Positions 1 to 12,600 of a stretch of 64,000 nt of DNA are shown one piece after another. The notes under the pieces are model-generated. The model was given only the letters and a program-made list of their open reading frames with translations. It was not told where the DNA came from and searched no databases. The stretch lies in the NCBI GenBank assembly GCA_020137815.1, contig CM035350.1:6161697-6225696 (forward strand). Reading direction: 5' to 3'. This DNA comes from Hormiphora californensis (lineage: Eukaryota; Ctenophora; Tentaculata; Cydippida; Pleurobrachiidae). Both the position numbers and the translations under genes were made by a program. Each line of letters begins with the position of its first letter. The stretch's first letter is position 1.

Positions 1-81
1 GAGCGAGACAGTGACAATGTTATTCAGAAACGGAAAGAATATTTTGACGACGAAAACGTGCTAAAAAGGTTGAAGTTTTAA
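1..81 (+). CDS. 3' end of an upstream gene (partial, unrecognised)
   Basis: Reading frame 1 is open from the first base to a TAA at 79-81 and gives a strongly charged C-terminus (ERDSDNVIQKRKEYF, then ...VLKRLKF). The composition (K/R/E/D-rich, ending in basic residues) looks like a real protein tail rather than chance, and the sequence becomes AT-rich with no open frame immediately afterwards. Only 26 residues are visible, so no family can be named. The call depends on the exon continuing to the left of the window. Confidence 0.5.
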   Translation, partial: ERDSDNVIQKRKEYFDDENVLKRLKF

Positions 82-1568
82 GAATTTTTTGATTTAAATT
101 CTTCGACTTAAATTGTGGCACGTAATATATTTGGAAGGAGTTATATATTAGTTTGATCGATTGTGTTAATAATTAACAAATCTATAGATACAATGTGTGT
201 ATACTGTAACGTTTAATGTATAGTATATTAAGGAAATGAATGTCCAAGTAGAGCCCGTGTGTTAGTATTATATTATTATTATGTACTGTGCTGAGAAACA
301 TGCGTTTTGCATTGGATATATCCTGTGAAGATTTCACTTTTTATGTGGGTAGTTAGGATAAGTGTAACTATACTAATACTGTTATAGCGCAATATATATT
401 GAAATTACCTAACTGTAAATATTTTCCATAAAAACTACTATATTTCCAAAGTTATGATATCCCGTCTTTAATCTTTGTTCAATGAAGAAGCCTAGATACA
501 GCAGTCATGAATCTCTGCCAGACCTGTATGTTCTAACACGGGTTGAGCAAGCTGCAATGTCGGGCTAGGCATTCCCGTGCCGCATGACATCGCGCCCCTG
601 ACCCCTTATTGCGATGAGGGTGGTCAGTGGTCAGGCATCGCGCTATGAAGTTCCTGCCCATGCCCACTCTCCTCACAAGAACTGTCTTGCATTGTCAGTG
701 CAGTGCAACAGTGCAGTGCCAGACAGCAAAAGAAGGCGTCAACACGATGCCACAAGGCACGGGCAATGGGCAATAATAATTGCCTGACAGTGCAGAGATT
801 TGGTGATCTGCAGTGCTGAGCTGTTTAAACCGTATTGACAACTGATGTTATGTGCGACATTGAGCTGAAGTCTACACAGTTGAGGGGCCTGGTTGGGGTT
901 CAGGGGCTCACTGATCAGTCAATCTACGTGTGTAAAGACATATGTTTTGGTTGCAGATATGTTTTAGTTGCGGTAATGTGATCACACTTTCAGTTTCATA
1001 TGAAACAAAAGAACAAAGATTGTCCGTGTGGAGCAGGGAGCTGGCTTGGGTCCCAGGCCCTGGGATGGTATTGGTAGGAATACTGACAGGAGTAGGACAC
1101 TGAACAATGGTCGGGAAGTCAGGGATTAAGGAACTGTTTGGCACCACCAGTTTTGATTCTCAGATCGGGTCGGGTCGGCACCGCCAGACAGGTCTGGGAA
1201 AGGGAGTAGGACTTTCACTTCAAGGCTAGGCAGAGACCACGTAGTGAAACTGAATCATTTATCAATTTGAACCTGTAGGCAGTGTAAGTAAGTGCAGTGT
1301 CGGTTTTGATAAAGGAGCATCTCCGGAGACCGGAATTCCGGAAAACCTCCATTCCGTGAATTTGGCTCAACCAGAATAACTTTGCGACGGAGGCAACTCA
1401 AGTTTGTCATCGCGCGCGACACTCATTTCCTTGACAACGCGTTTCTGCTGTGTTTCAAATCACACCGCTCCTGCCTGTTTTGATTTGTGTACTTTACTTT
1501 CAGACCTTTTCTGTTTCTAATTTTACTTTTAGTGTACTAAACTTCCTCCCCGACTCTTTTAGATCGCC
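82..1568. other. Intergenic region between the upstream gene and the coiled-coil gene
   Basis: I see no convincing coding exon here. The first ~400 bases are AT-rich 3'-flank. A GC-richer stretch at about 555-775 contains imperfectly inverted arms (around 570-595 and 745-770, both carrying a CCCGTGCC-like core), which looks like an old fold-back element. At 1165-1195 lies one arm of the short GTCTGGCGGTGCC-type palindromic repeat that recurs near 28060, 28720 and 37400. The ~150 bases before 1569 presumably hold the promoter and 5'UTR of the next gene; I could not identify a TATA box with confidence. Confidence 0.4.
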
Positions 1569-3424
1569 ATGGATAGTGTCAAAGTAATTGACACCCAACT
1601 GTCCAAATTGGACCACTTCTACGATGTCCAGCAGCAGATGAATGCTGCTGTCAAGAAAAGGGAAATTGTCCAAAGGAAGGCTGGCATGAAGCTTGTTCAT
1701 TGCAAACTGAAGGGTCATCTTGACGTTGCAGAATCTTTCAAGCGGCTCATCAAAATCAAATCTCTCGGGACATATTACGCCGTCAAGGCCGCCCAAATGC
1801 GGCCTCTGATCCAGCAGGAAATTGTGCTGCCCTCAAAGGCCGTCCAGAGAAGAATAGAGGGAGTTGAGAGGGAGATATTCAACCTTATCTCCACAGAGAA
1901 CGTGAAACCACGCGTCTCACTTGGCGACATCTCCGACGTTGACATCTATACTTGTTTGGATATCCTAAACAAGAAAAACAGCCAAGTCAAGGTTAAACTT
2001 GAAGATGTGGCAGTAGCGATGAACAAACTTGAGGAGAAGGACAACTATACCGAGGAAGGTTTCCAAAAGAGGGACACTGAGACAAAAGCTAATCTTGAAT
2101 CAGAGAGGACCGCTCTGCAGACGAAGCTGAGTGATATTGAGGCTAAGGTATCGGATGCCACCGCTAAAATGAACGAGAGCAGTCTACTGCTCAGCCAAGC
2201 GGAGGCCAAGGTGACCACTTACAGGACATTTGCTGACAAGAAGAGAGGTGAGATCCAGGCGGCTAACAAGGAATTCCTTATCACCCGGACAGAGACTGCC
2301 CAGCTCCGTCAACAGAGGAATGAGGTTCTTGCAAAGGTCCTCCTCCAGAGACGAGCACTAAAAAGGGGCGATGAGGATGTTAGTTTGAAGTCCTCGGAGA
2401 GTCTGTACTCCAGGAAGGCCGATATCGAGAAGGAACTAAGAGAGAAGTCTGAGAAGCTGAAAGAATTGAAGAAGCGGGAACAAGAGCTTGCTGCCGAGGA
2501 GAGAGCTCTAGAGATTGTGGAGCAGGCTAAGAAGGCACAATTAGAAAATGTAAGTAATCCCTGACACTTGACCACTCTAATCCTAAACCAATCAGCCGTG
2601 TTCTTTTCCTATTTCTTTTTTTTTCAGTTCTGTTACACCCATATTCATTTCAGGTGAAGAGGGCTAACGCTACACTGGACGAGAGAATAGCCGGCATCAG
2701 AGAGGTCAACACCCGAATTTCCCGTGACATTGAGGCCACCATGCACGATTTGAACAGGACCACGGACACTAAATGTGTAGTATGGAGAGACAAGGCCCTG
2801 GGAACTATCTTTGCAGCCGGCCTCCTAGATATCAACTCGGTAAAAAGCAAGACCTTCGCCAACAAGGACAAGTACAAGTTTGCCAGTGAGCAGTACCAGC
2901 TGGTTGAAGCCCTAAAACCAGAGATAAACATGTTGGATGCTGGGGTGATCTACCTTCAGGACCAGATCTATGAGATCAAGGGAGATATTGAGGGTCTCAA
3001 CTCGAAGACCATTTCAATTGCAAAGCAACGAGAGCTAAAACACAAGGACTTCCAGAACACAGAGGGTCTGGTTACCAGGACCCAGGGCAAGTTAAAGAGG
3101 CTGGAACAAATTCTAAAGTCTACCGAGAAGACCACAGAAAACCAACTGGAGCGACTCACGGAGGTGCTACCTCAGACCAACATGCTCCAAACTATGGATG
3201 TGGGACGGAAACATGAGGTCCTGGGGCCCATTCTGTCGAAGGTTGAGGGAGTGAGCAATGTAGATGACGTCGTCACACAGTACGGTACCATGAAGAGTGA
3301 CATTTATACGGGGTCAGGGAAACATAGCAAGGCCACGGGATATGAGTACCTCAAACGGGACATTAAATACCAGGCTGAGTTGAAGGAGAGGCTAAACCGT
3401 CAGTTGGCCGTCCTTCTCGAGTAA
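1569..3424 (+). CDS. Long coiled-coil protein, possibly related to the IFT81 coiled-coil region
   Basis: Two exons, 1569-2549 and 2654-3424, joined in phase 0 across a 104-base GT..AG intron, encode 583 residues. The protein is almost entirely charged heptad-rich coiled coil from about residue 100 to 480 (runs such as KELREKSEKLKELKKREQE). The extreme C-terminus (YEYLKRDIKYQAELKERLNRQLAVLLE region) is again helical. A central segment (around VKSKTFANKDKYKFASEQYQ) is reminiscent of the RSKSTVFKKKHQIIAELK stretch of IFT81, but the N-terminal calponin-like domain of IFT81 is absent, so this is a weak resemblance, not an assignment. Other ciliary or cytoskeletal coiled-coil families are equally possible. 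AATAAA signals follow at 3481 and 3500. The gene converges on CPSF1, whose stop codon is only 217 bases away. Confidence 0.75.
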
Positions 3425-3640
3425 ATATATTTTGTGTAATTCCTGTATTAGCAGTTCTTTTCAGTTGTGTAAAAATGTAAAATAAATAAGTTACAACAAT
3501 AAAATATCTGCCTCTAAATTTGCTTATTCCAAACTTTCACATCGAAGGTTTCTTTCTCTCTTGGTCACATCGTCTCTGGCCCTCTCGGCCTAGATCATAA
3601 CTCTCGGAACTCAGCGTCTTAAAACAGCATCTCACGAAGC

Positions 3641-6600
3641 CTAAAAGATCATCATCGCCTTTTGGATGGCAATCAAATCGTCCACAATTTGGCTGGGTGT
3701 CGTGCCGATATGTTTAGCTAACTCCCTGCGTTCAGTATGGGATAGGGTCAGGAAACTGGTGAGTAGCTGGTAATCGAGTATGTTCCTGTGAGGGTTCATT
3801 AACCAACGACCAGGCATCTTAGCGGTCCTGAAAGAAAATTGGTTATATGAGGCATAAACTCTGGCCACTGGCACGTTATTTCAGATACCTTTCTCCCAGC
3901 GCGCCGCTGGGAGAAGGTAGCTGTAGTTTATCCGCCAGTGGCGGATAAACTGGTTTAAATCACGACGACGATCCCGAGGCGGAGCCGAGGGAGAGGCGGA
4001 GGGGTTTAAACCAATAACGTGCCATTGGTCAGAGTTTATGGGTTATATACCCTGCTTTAGTTGTTTGTTTCAAGTATTACACACTAACAAGAGAGAAAAC
4101 ACTAATCAAAACACACAAAGAGAACTGAGAAACAGTCAAAAACATCTCTCAATTGAGTGTATATTGTTTGGTAACAGTTACTAAGGAGAGAGAGAAAGAA
4201 ATAACAAGATATGGGGCATGCCAGACATAACACAGAGGAATTGAGATAGTGAAACAAAAGGGGAGATAAAGAGAGAGAAATTGACGGAATGTGTTGTTTC
4301 TTTCTCTCCAATGCAGTGTGTAACTCTTGCAAACAGTGTTCCCTCTGTATTTCAGTAAGAACTGATCATTTACACACACTTTGAATGTAACATAGGAGTT
4401 AATAATAAACAGCCAGCCAGTGGGAAATAATCTGCCGCTGGACTGGCTGTATATTGAGAGCGCGCCAGTGGGACTTCTCGCCACTGGCGGGTTATTTAAG
4501 TTAGCAGGGTATATAGCTACTCCAAAAGGTACCCAGAACAATTGTAATTACAACATCTTGTCTAACACCGCTTTTCATTTTGTCCCTGATTGATTGAAGC
4601 CGGAAGGAGATATCATCCCAACAAACAATTATCATGCGGCTCATAAACAATTATCCGATACTTATCCTGTGTTGTCTAACTTTGGTACAATTTCTTGATC
4701 TGTAAAGAAATGCTGGCGAAAATGCTCGACAGTGTTACCTGGAACTTGAACTAAACAGTTGATCACTTTTGTTCTGAAGATTGCAGAACTGCATGAAACG
4801 TCTCGTTTCAATTTAAAGTTTAGTAAACTTAAATCGAAACGAGATGTTTCCCGAAGTTTTTGCAATCTTCAGAACAAAAGTGATCAACTGCAGCTCATTA
4901 CATTTACCTGAACCTTTTGGGATTGAGACCGGCAACATGGGGAACTGCTGTAACCAGTTTGTTGTGTAACATGAAGAGTCGCCGGTAACGTTTCTCAGCA
5001 AGAGGAAGGAAGGACCCGATGGCACCGTCCAGTGTCCCAAACCACGTTACATGTCTCTTCTCGCTGGGGTGCAGTAAGGAGCTGAAACAGGGGGTTAGGG
5101 ATTAGAGCTGAATTGTCTTGTTTAGACTTTCCAGTACGAGTTTCTGGTCCCTAACTGAGCACAAAACAGTATGACAGGTACAAGGGTTGAACCCACATGG
5201 AATCTAGATCCGAATTAACAATCAGAAGGATTGGACAAGATACATGGGGGACAAAATACAAAACACGTGATTGTTTAAACTTTAGTGCAGTGAAAATAAA
5301 ATCATCAACAGTTCTTCCAGATTGAGATAATTTCCTCTCTAATTGTTTGGATCAGGCTTCAGCTCACTCAGATACCAAATCTTGATAGAGCCATCAAATG
5401 AAGATGTAAAGATTTGGCTTTTGTTAGCTTGGATGCAGTAAACTTCAGCCATATGTCCATGTAGTGTCCTGAGGAGGGCACCACTGGGCAGGTCCCATTC
5501 TTTAAGGAGTCCAGCGGAGTCTCCTGTCAAGAATCTGGCACCATACAACCAGATAAAATTCACATTATCAACCATGTCTACTGAGTGGGAGGGTAGCTCT
5601 CTCTTCATATCCAGAAACAATAATTTCTTCCCGGTTGTTGCGGCTATAATGAGGTCCTGGTCGAAGGTAAAATGCCGGATTTCAGCCCCACAATGGATCG
5701 TCCGGATGGGATTGTAGAACTTGGCGCACCACAATCGAATTGTGAGATCCTCTCCACTACTGAAAATGTGATCCTCATTCATGTCTCCGTGTGTTACACC
5801 CGCCTCATGTCCCCACAGCACGTTTTCGCAGGTGTAGGTGGTGGCATCACCTGCAGTCCCCTCCCGGTACACTCGGAGTGTCTTGTCGAGGGAGGCCGAG
5901 ATGAGATGATGTTTGTTGAAGAAAACACACGAAACAGAGTTAGTGTGACCTTTCAGGATGGCCAGCCGCTGGAGGGATGAGATGGAGAATATTTTGACAA
6001 AGTTATCCCAGCCAGCCGTGGACTATCTTATACCCATCGAACTGGAGGGAATTGATGGCACCATTGTGTGCCACCACCTTTTTGACGGGCCGGCCAGTTT
6101 TGGAGTCCCAAATCCGGAGAACACCAGTTAGTGCACCCTGAGATAACCCGAAGGGCGTCAACCTGGAAAGTAGGAACAGGCTTGTTTGTGCCCTAGTAGC
6201 TCCATGACATGTTTTAGGGGGTAAATTGTGGCTAGGGCACTCATCCAATCCTTGTACCCTGTAACACTCTTGATAAAGTTGGCATGTTTCCGACTGTGAC
6301 GACGGGGTCTCTCTACAACTTCCTCGTACGCGATCTCATCCTCGTGACAGACACTACCATGGACAGATGCCACTCTTTCTATCAGGTCGTCAGGGGTCAT
6401 TAGGTTCTTTCCATCATCGGGTGTCTTCAGGGACCTCATCCCGGCAGCTGTAGATAATCTTGATGCCATGATAGGGATCTCTATTGGTGTCAGGGGAATG
6501 GAGGGACTATCCCCTTTATCAAGTCGGGTTACAATCCTTACTTTACGGGGTGTCGTCGAGGGTTTTCCACTTTTTTCCATTTTCTTATCCTGTGCTTCTG

Positions 6601-9600
6601 CTACATTGATAACAAGAGGAGAACTTGCCTGTTGGGTCTCCGGTTTCCGTAACGAGAAACGAATCATTTCCGGGACAAGACTTCTTCTTCGGGGCGTGGT
6701 ATGCTTCCTGGAGACTTCTGCCATATCATTTGTAGTCTGGAGACTCTGAATAACCGATCCAAATCGCATTCTTGGTCTTGAAGTTTTCTGCTTAGCCAAC
6801 TCCTTCAATTCGAAATAAATTCTCCGCCACATTGTATCGTCTGTTTTCATTTCCTCGAAATTTAGGCCCATAAAATTTGAGTTGCGAGCATGACGGCGCC
6901 ATGCAGAGGACGTGTACGAGAGGGCCTTCCAGGAGCGAGAAACAAGGGCCGTCGTGCAGAGATCTCTTGGGGGTAGGTAGGAGAGGATTCTCTTGATAAT
7001 GGAATCTGGGAGGCGAATAACAAGATCGTACTCATAAATCCTCATATTAACACACGAACTAAGATAAAGGAGCTCTGCTTTTGAACAAAAGGGAAACAAT
7101 CGGTGAATGAGATAGATGAATTCATACGTTTCCCAGTTGGAGTAAATCCTACTAAGGTTTTCCATTTCGGTCAGGAATATTTGTCGAAATTGGGAAGTGT
7201 CCAATTTGGAGTTTAGAGCTTGGATGATAATAGGATTCGGTCTGAGGATGTAATCTGACATACACTTTGCTATCCAGCACTGTCTCTGTCGTGTGATTGT
7301 GGTGTAGCCGGTCATTTGGTATACGGCAACGGACATGTGATCGCTTGTTATTTGATGGCGTGGGGGCAGCAGTTGATAACCGGCTAGCCGATTTTTCCAA
7401 CTCATCCTTGATCAGCTCTGAGTAGCCTGAGTGGTAGAGTGGTTCAAAATCGGTGAGGAGAATCTCAAGGATGTTGATACTCAAAGATCGAGTATAGTGA
7501 CAGAAGAAGTAGCGGCGTTGCCATGTTCGCCAGTTTTTGAAACGGTCAACGATCTCCTTGTACTCCTTCTTTTTCGAGAGATACTCGACTGAAAGTTCCT
7601 GTGATCCCATGGCCGCTACATGATTCTATACGGTGAAAAGGTTAGAAAATGTCAACTCAAAGGAAGGCAACTCAATAAGAGGCCACCTGATTCAAGGGCA
7701 AGGGCGCAATTGTGGCTAGATAAATTGCCAACTGTAGGTATAGAGAGATGTGTTTGGAAGCATCACTATGGGCTACAACTTATAATGCAAGGTGATACCA
7801 AATGTGTTGCAGGCATATCGAATTTTGAGCAGTGTGACATGTAGCAGCAGCTGTGCCAGCAGAGAGGGAGGAGAGAGAGACGCGGTTACTATTGCTCCTT
7901 TATCAAACATTTCAAACGAACAGACCAGTAGCTGTATCTCAGTGCAGTAGACGTAGTACTATCGTAGTAAAATCTGCGGTCTTGCACTAGAAGTCGTCCG
8001 ACAAGTAATCAAAATGTGCTCGTGCAAGACTTGGTGGTTTTGAAACGTTTGTAGCCAAGAATTGTCGGCTGCACTTTTGAGTGTAGCTCCACTTTCAGTT
8101 TAGTAATTCTGGGTGATATTAATACGGATCACGGGGGCACAATTTAATGGACGGGCCATAGATAAGTAGGTGAAATGTTTGAAATAAAGTCGCATGACAT
8201 GTAGCATAGGACGCTGGGTACATCAACTCAAAGCAGAAGGAGGGGAGGGTAATCATATTAGAATGCTTGCTGTAATTTGTGGCTGTGATGGACTATCATG
8301 CAGGACAGAGCACTCCAATCGAGGACATCGATCATAGCCGCGACTCCTGAGGGCTCAGATGGACAGACATCAGATATCTGGTCTATCAATATGCACAGTT
8401 TAAAACAAACATGTACAGCACAATATATGCTTCACTTCAGGTTTATTTTCACCAAATGATGAGAGCTCTGTGCCACCAAGCCATCAGTGACGAAACGACG
8501 GACAGACGAACGGACTCACAGATCTTGATAAGCGGGAGATGTGCGCGTGAGCGCGCCATCCCTTCTACAATTTGAGTTGTAAAACTAGCGATACCTTGCT
8601 GGTGTGGTGCCCAAGATCGAACCATCGTGGATCCTGATTCCGGTTCGTATGAAAGTGTTAACATGAGCTCCAATGTTAATGTCTGACTTCCGTATGAGTT
8701 TCATTCCGCCCTGACTGTCCACACTCTCCGGCTAAAATCAGTTTGGGTTAGTCAAAACACCATGCAAACTAGAAATTCAGAGATCACTTTGTATCTTTTC
8801 GATATCACCAACCTGATATACATAGATGACAAGATTGCAGTTAGAATCAGACACCATAAAGCCAAGATTTGTTCCATCCACTACAAATGCTGTCCTATAA
8901 ACCTCCATGGGCTCGAAATCCCGGCTAATGACGGACAAGGTCTTGCATTCCCGATCGAAGGTAAGCAAGGAAATACTTTTCGTTATGTCGGCATACAGAA
9001 CAAAGTTCTTGATAACCGAAATGCTGTGAATGTAGATTTGAGTATCGATAAAGGCCACTCCGACAAGATCATTGTTAACAAAACTCCAAACATAGATCTT
9101 CTGCCCGATTGCACTAATGATATGCCCCAGAATACAGTCAACCTCCGTTACAGGACCCTTCTGCTCCTTGTCGTAAAGACACTTAAATTTGTACCCTGAT
9201 AGAGGCTTCTCTGGGTCAGGTACCACCTAGAGAGATTGTTAAAATATTAGATCTTTAAATGTATATTTCTAGTGGCTGTTACAAAACTTTCTCTTGTTCA
9301 GTGAAAAGTGGTAGTACAATTAGGACGTAGGTATCCCGTATCACTATACTCTCTATCCCACATATAGAGAGAGAGAGAGGGCGGGGGCTCACGAACTAAC
9401 CTCCATAACATCGAAGATCATGATTTTACCCCGGGCCGATACCTCCTCTCCCATACTGCTCATAGTGGCAATGACCACGTATCCCTTGGTTTGTTCACCC
9501 ATCTGCTCCCCTGATAGGTTCATGTACTTCATTGAAGTGATCCGTTCATACTTTGGGAGGTCTATCCGGGTATCTGGGATAATATCCCACCCATCTCGAG

Positions 9601-12600
9601 TATACAGACAGATGGAATACCTGAGGAGGGGTAATAATTAGCCGGGATGATGTAGTTGCCCGGGTAGTGTCATCTTACCAGAGGGATAAGGAATGTGGTA
9701 ATCTTACCAGTTTAGAGAGGGATAAGGAAAGTTATCGTCCTCCTCTATATTCATTTCCTCCTTATCCAAGTTATTTTGCATAGCTGGCCGCATTGGATTG
9801 AGGGAGGGAGCACTCGTACATACAGCGTACCTTTAACAAGGATCGATTCTTTAGACAATTTAGACACAATTTCGTGCATAATTTAATTGACCATTAAAAT
9901 GGCCTGATTGCTCTTTGATTATCCTAACAGCTCTTATTCTCTTACTAGCTTAGAGCTAAGAGATGTAGAGATGGATAGATGGAGGGAGAGAGCAAGGGAG
10001 AGAAATAGAGAGACAGAAAGATTGTTCTGCCTAGGATATGAACCATTATGTATAACACTCCATAATAATCTCTCTGCCTTTCCTAATGCCTCTCAATCTC
10101 TCTCTCTCTCTCTCGTCTTATTCTCTTTCTCTCATTTTTTCTAGCAACACTAACATAACTTGCTAACAAAGCTTTCTCTCTGTCTACCTAGAATTGTCTG
10201 TCTCTGTATTTTGGCTGTGCTTTTCTTGTCTCCGCCCATTTTGTATTTGCAGAACAGTAATGTGAAAGCCTGACATGACAGAACTATCCAATGCTGTTTC
10301 CAATTAGATTACCAGTTACCACACCCGAAAATGTTGCTGTTTTTCTCAGGAAAGTTTAGACATTCTGCGGTACCTACCATTTCAGCCAAAATCGGTCAGC
10401 AAGTAGAACAATTTGTTTTTCCTTTTTTATATCTTGCTTTTGCTCCGTTTTTGCAACCTGATGCCCTCCCTAATTTTATATCCTGTTTTGTGTGTCTTTG
10501 TATTGTGCATCCTGAATTTTGCATTTTGGACAAAATAAAATGCCTGTATGTATTTTTATCATAATATTTTGGCCCTGTCTTCACCATTGGTTTTGTAGTT
10601 TGTAGCCACTGTCGAAGTAGTAATGATTGTTTATCAGCATTTGCTATCATAAATAATGATCAATGGTCTCATATGAATACTATTACACTAACAGTCACAG
10701 ATTTACAGTTGCTTGGTTTCCCACACTAACTCTTTGCAGCCTTTCGACACTATTTTATTTTGCACGTGCGTTGCTACGTCTCTTCCAATGACAAAATAGC
10801 CCTTCATTACACTAGGATGTCTCGTTTTCTCGTTCTACTTCCTATCCTGCTGGGGTTGGTAGGTGCCGTGTGTAAAACCGGCCCACTTAGTGCTGAGGAA
10901 CAAACCGTTTTGGATAAGCACAACTCCTACCGATCTCTTCACACGGACACCCCAGATTTGTGCTACGGAGAGAGTGGCAGCGATGTGACCTTCACTGCCC
11001 AATCTTGGGCTAACTCCATGGCTGCTGCGAAGACCATGCAGCATAGCAGCGGGAGTTACGGAGAAAACTTGGCCTATAGAGGTACCACAGGAGCAGTTTC
11101 TGTTGAAACGACTGCGTATGACAACTCTACCACATCATGGTACAATGAGATAAGTGATTGGAACTTTAAGACAAGCACCAAGGAATCAGGCACTGTAACA
11201 GGTCATTTTACACAGGTACGAGATATTGTATGTCCTTTGTCCCATATTTTATCTTTTCATGTAGCCAGAACTGATTGCACCGAAGTATTTGTCGGATAGT
11301 CTAAGCAAGTCAATATACATACTAACAATCAGACACCCTGTGTTGCAGGTAGTGTGGAAAAAGAGTACACAACTGAATTGTGGTTATGCTACCTTTACGA
11401 AGGGCAACTATAACAGCTACTACGTCGTGTGTCAGTACTACCCGGCTGGCAACTACGCGGGACAGTATGCGGCTAACGTGGCACCCCTTACCAATGGAAA
11501 CAGCAACGGAAACAGCAATGGAAACAGTGCCGCCACTATCTGCTGCAGCATTGTAGTAGTGGTTATCACGCTAATCGTACTGTTGCTGTAATTTGACAAT
11601 TAGGTGGTGTGGTGAATGTATTTTGTGTGTTTTGATTTGTTTGAAATTTCGTGATTGTAAACTTTGAGTTAATTCTTCAGACTCTATCGGAATTGTGTCA
11701 ACTTCTGAAAACCACCGTCTCTCTCTCTCTCTGACAGTTCCTTTTAGTTTTACGATGCCCTGATAACTCTAGGAGATACTATTAAATGTGTAACTTGTAA
11801 AGTGTGTGAACACTGAACAATACATTACGTTTTGGAGTCATAGTGGTAGCAGACGAAGTGTGGGGTAGCCCGTAGATTGATTTTCTTTGCTGGCCAGTGG
11901 TTGTCAAAAGACATGTTGGTTGGTAGAGAACAGATCCTGAGTTCATCGGTACTACTGAAGTACAGGAAACCATTCTCACAGTTGACGTTGTTGAAGGGAG
12001 CAAAACACGTGATCTAGAGTGAGGGTATATGAGAGGATATAAAGGGGTGGGGAAAATAAATTCATAAAGAAGGGAACTGGGAATTCTTTTCAAGATTCCA
12101 ATGCAATGAGTTTCCAATTTCCCTTTTTGGGAACAATACGTGTGTACCTTCCCGTCCAGTGTCATGGGATGTGTTCTGAGGGCGCCATGGGTTGTCAGGA
12201 ACAGCCAATAGGGTGTCTCCCCGCACAGGAAGAGACCAGAATACCCAGATATGTTACTAAAAGATCTGATTCGAGGAGTATAGTGGGCATGGGAATCAAC
12301 CTCTATCAGCTTGTTACTACCCCTCATTTTCTTCTTTTTTATCAGAACCTCGTGGTCGAGTTTAGAAAACCTCAATTTTAGACCCTCGGAATCTAGCGGA
12401 AGAGGGGTTAGGACGATATAAAACTCATCCACAACTCTACCGCCCCGATATAACGTTACAGTACGATCTCTTCTTAGTTCTTACCTTCAGTACAGTAAGG
12501 GAAGGCGGTATAGATGTGTAGATCTTCCTCGATGAGTATAAGAAGATGAGGTCTCTGTCTCTGCCATCCGAGACCCACCAGACATATCTCCTTCACCAGG

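Noticed and set aside
1569-3424. Firm IFT81 assignment
   Set aside because: Only a short central stretch resembles IFT81 and the N-terminal calponin-like domain is absent; coiled coils align spuriously.
10331-10650. Overlapping frames of ~80 residues upstream of the CAP gene
   Set aside because: AT-rich intronic sequence; no family pattern and no splice logic linking them to CPSF1 or the CAP gene.
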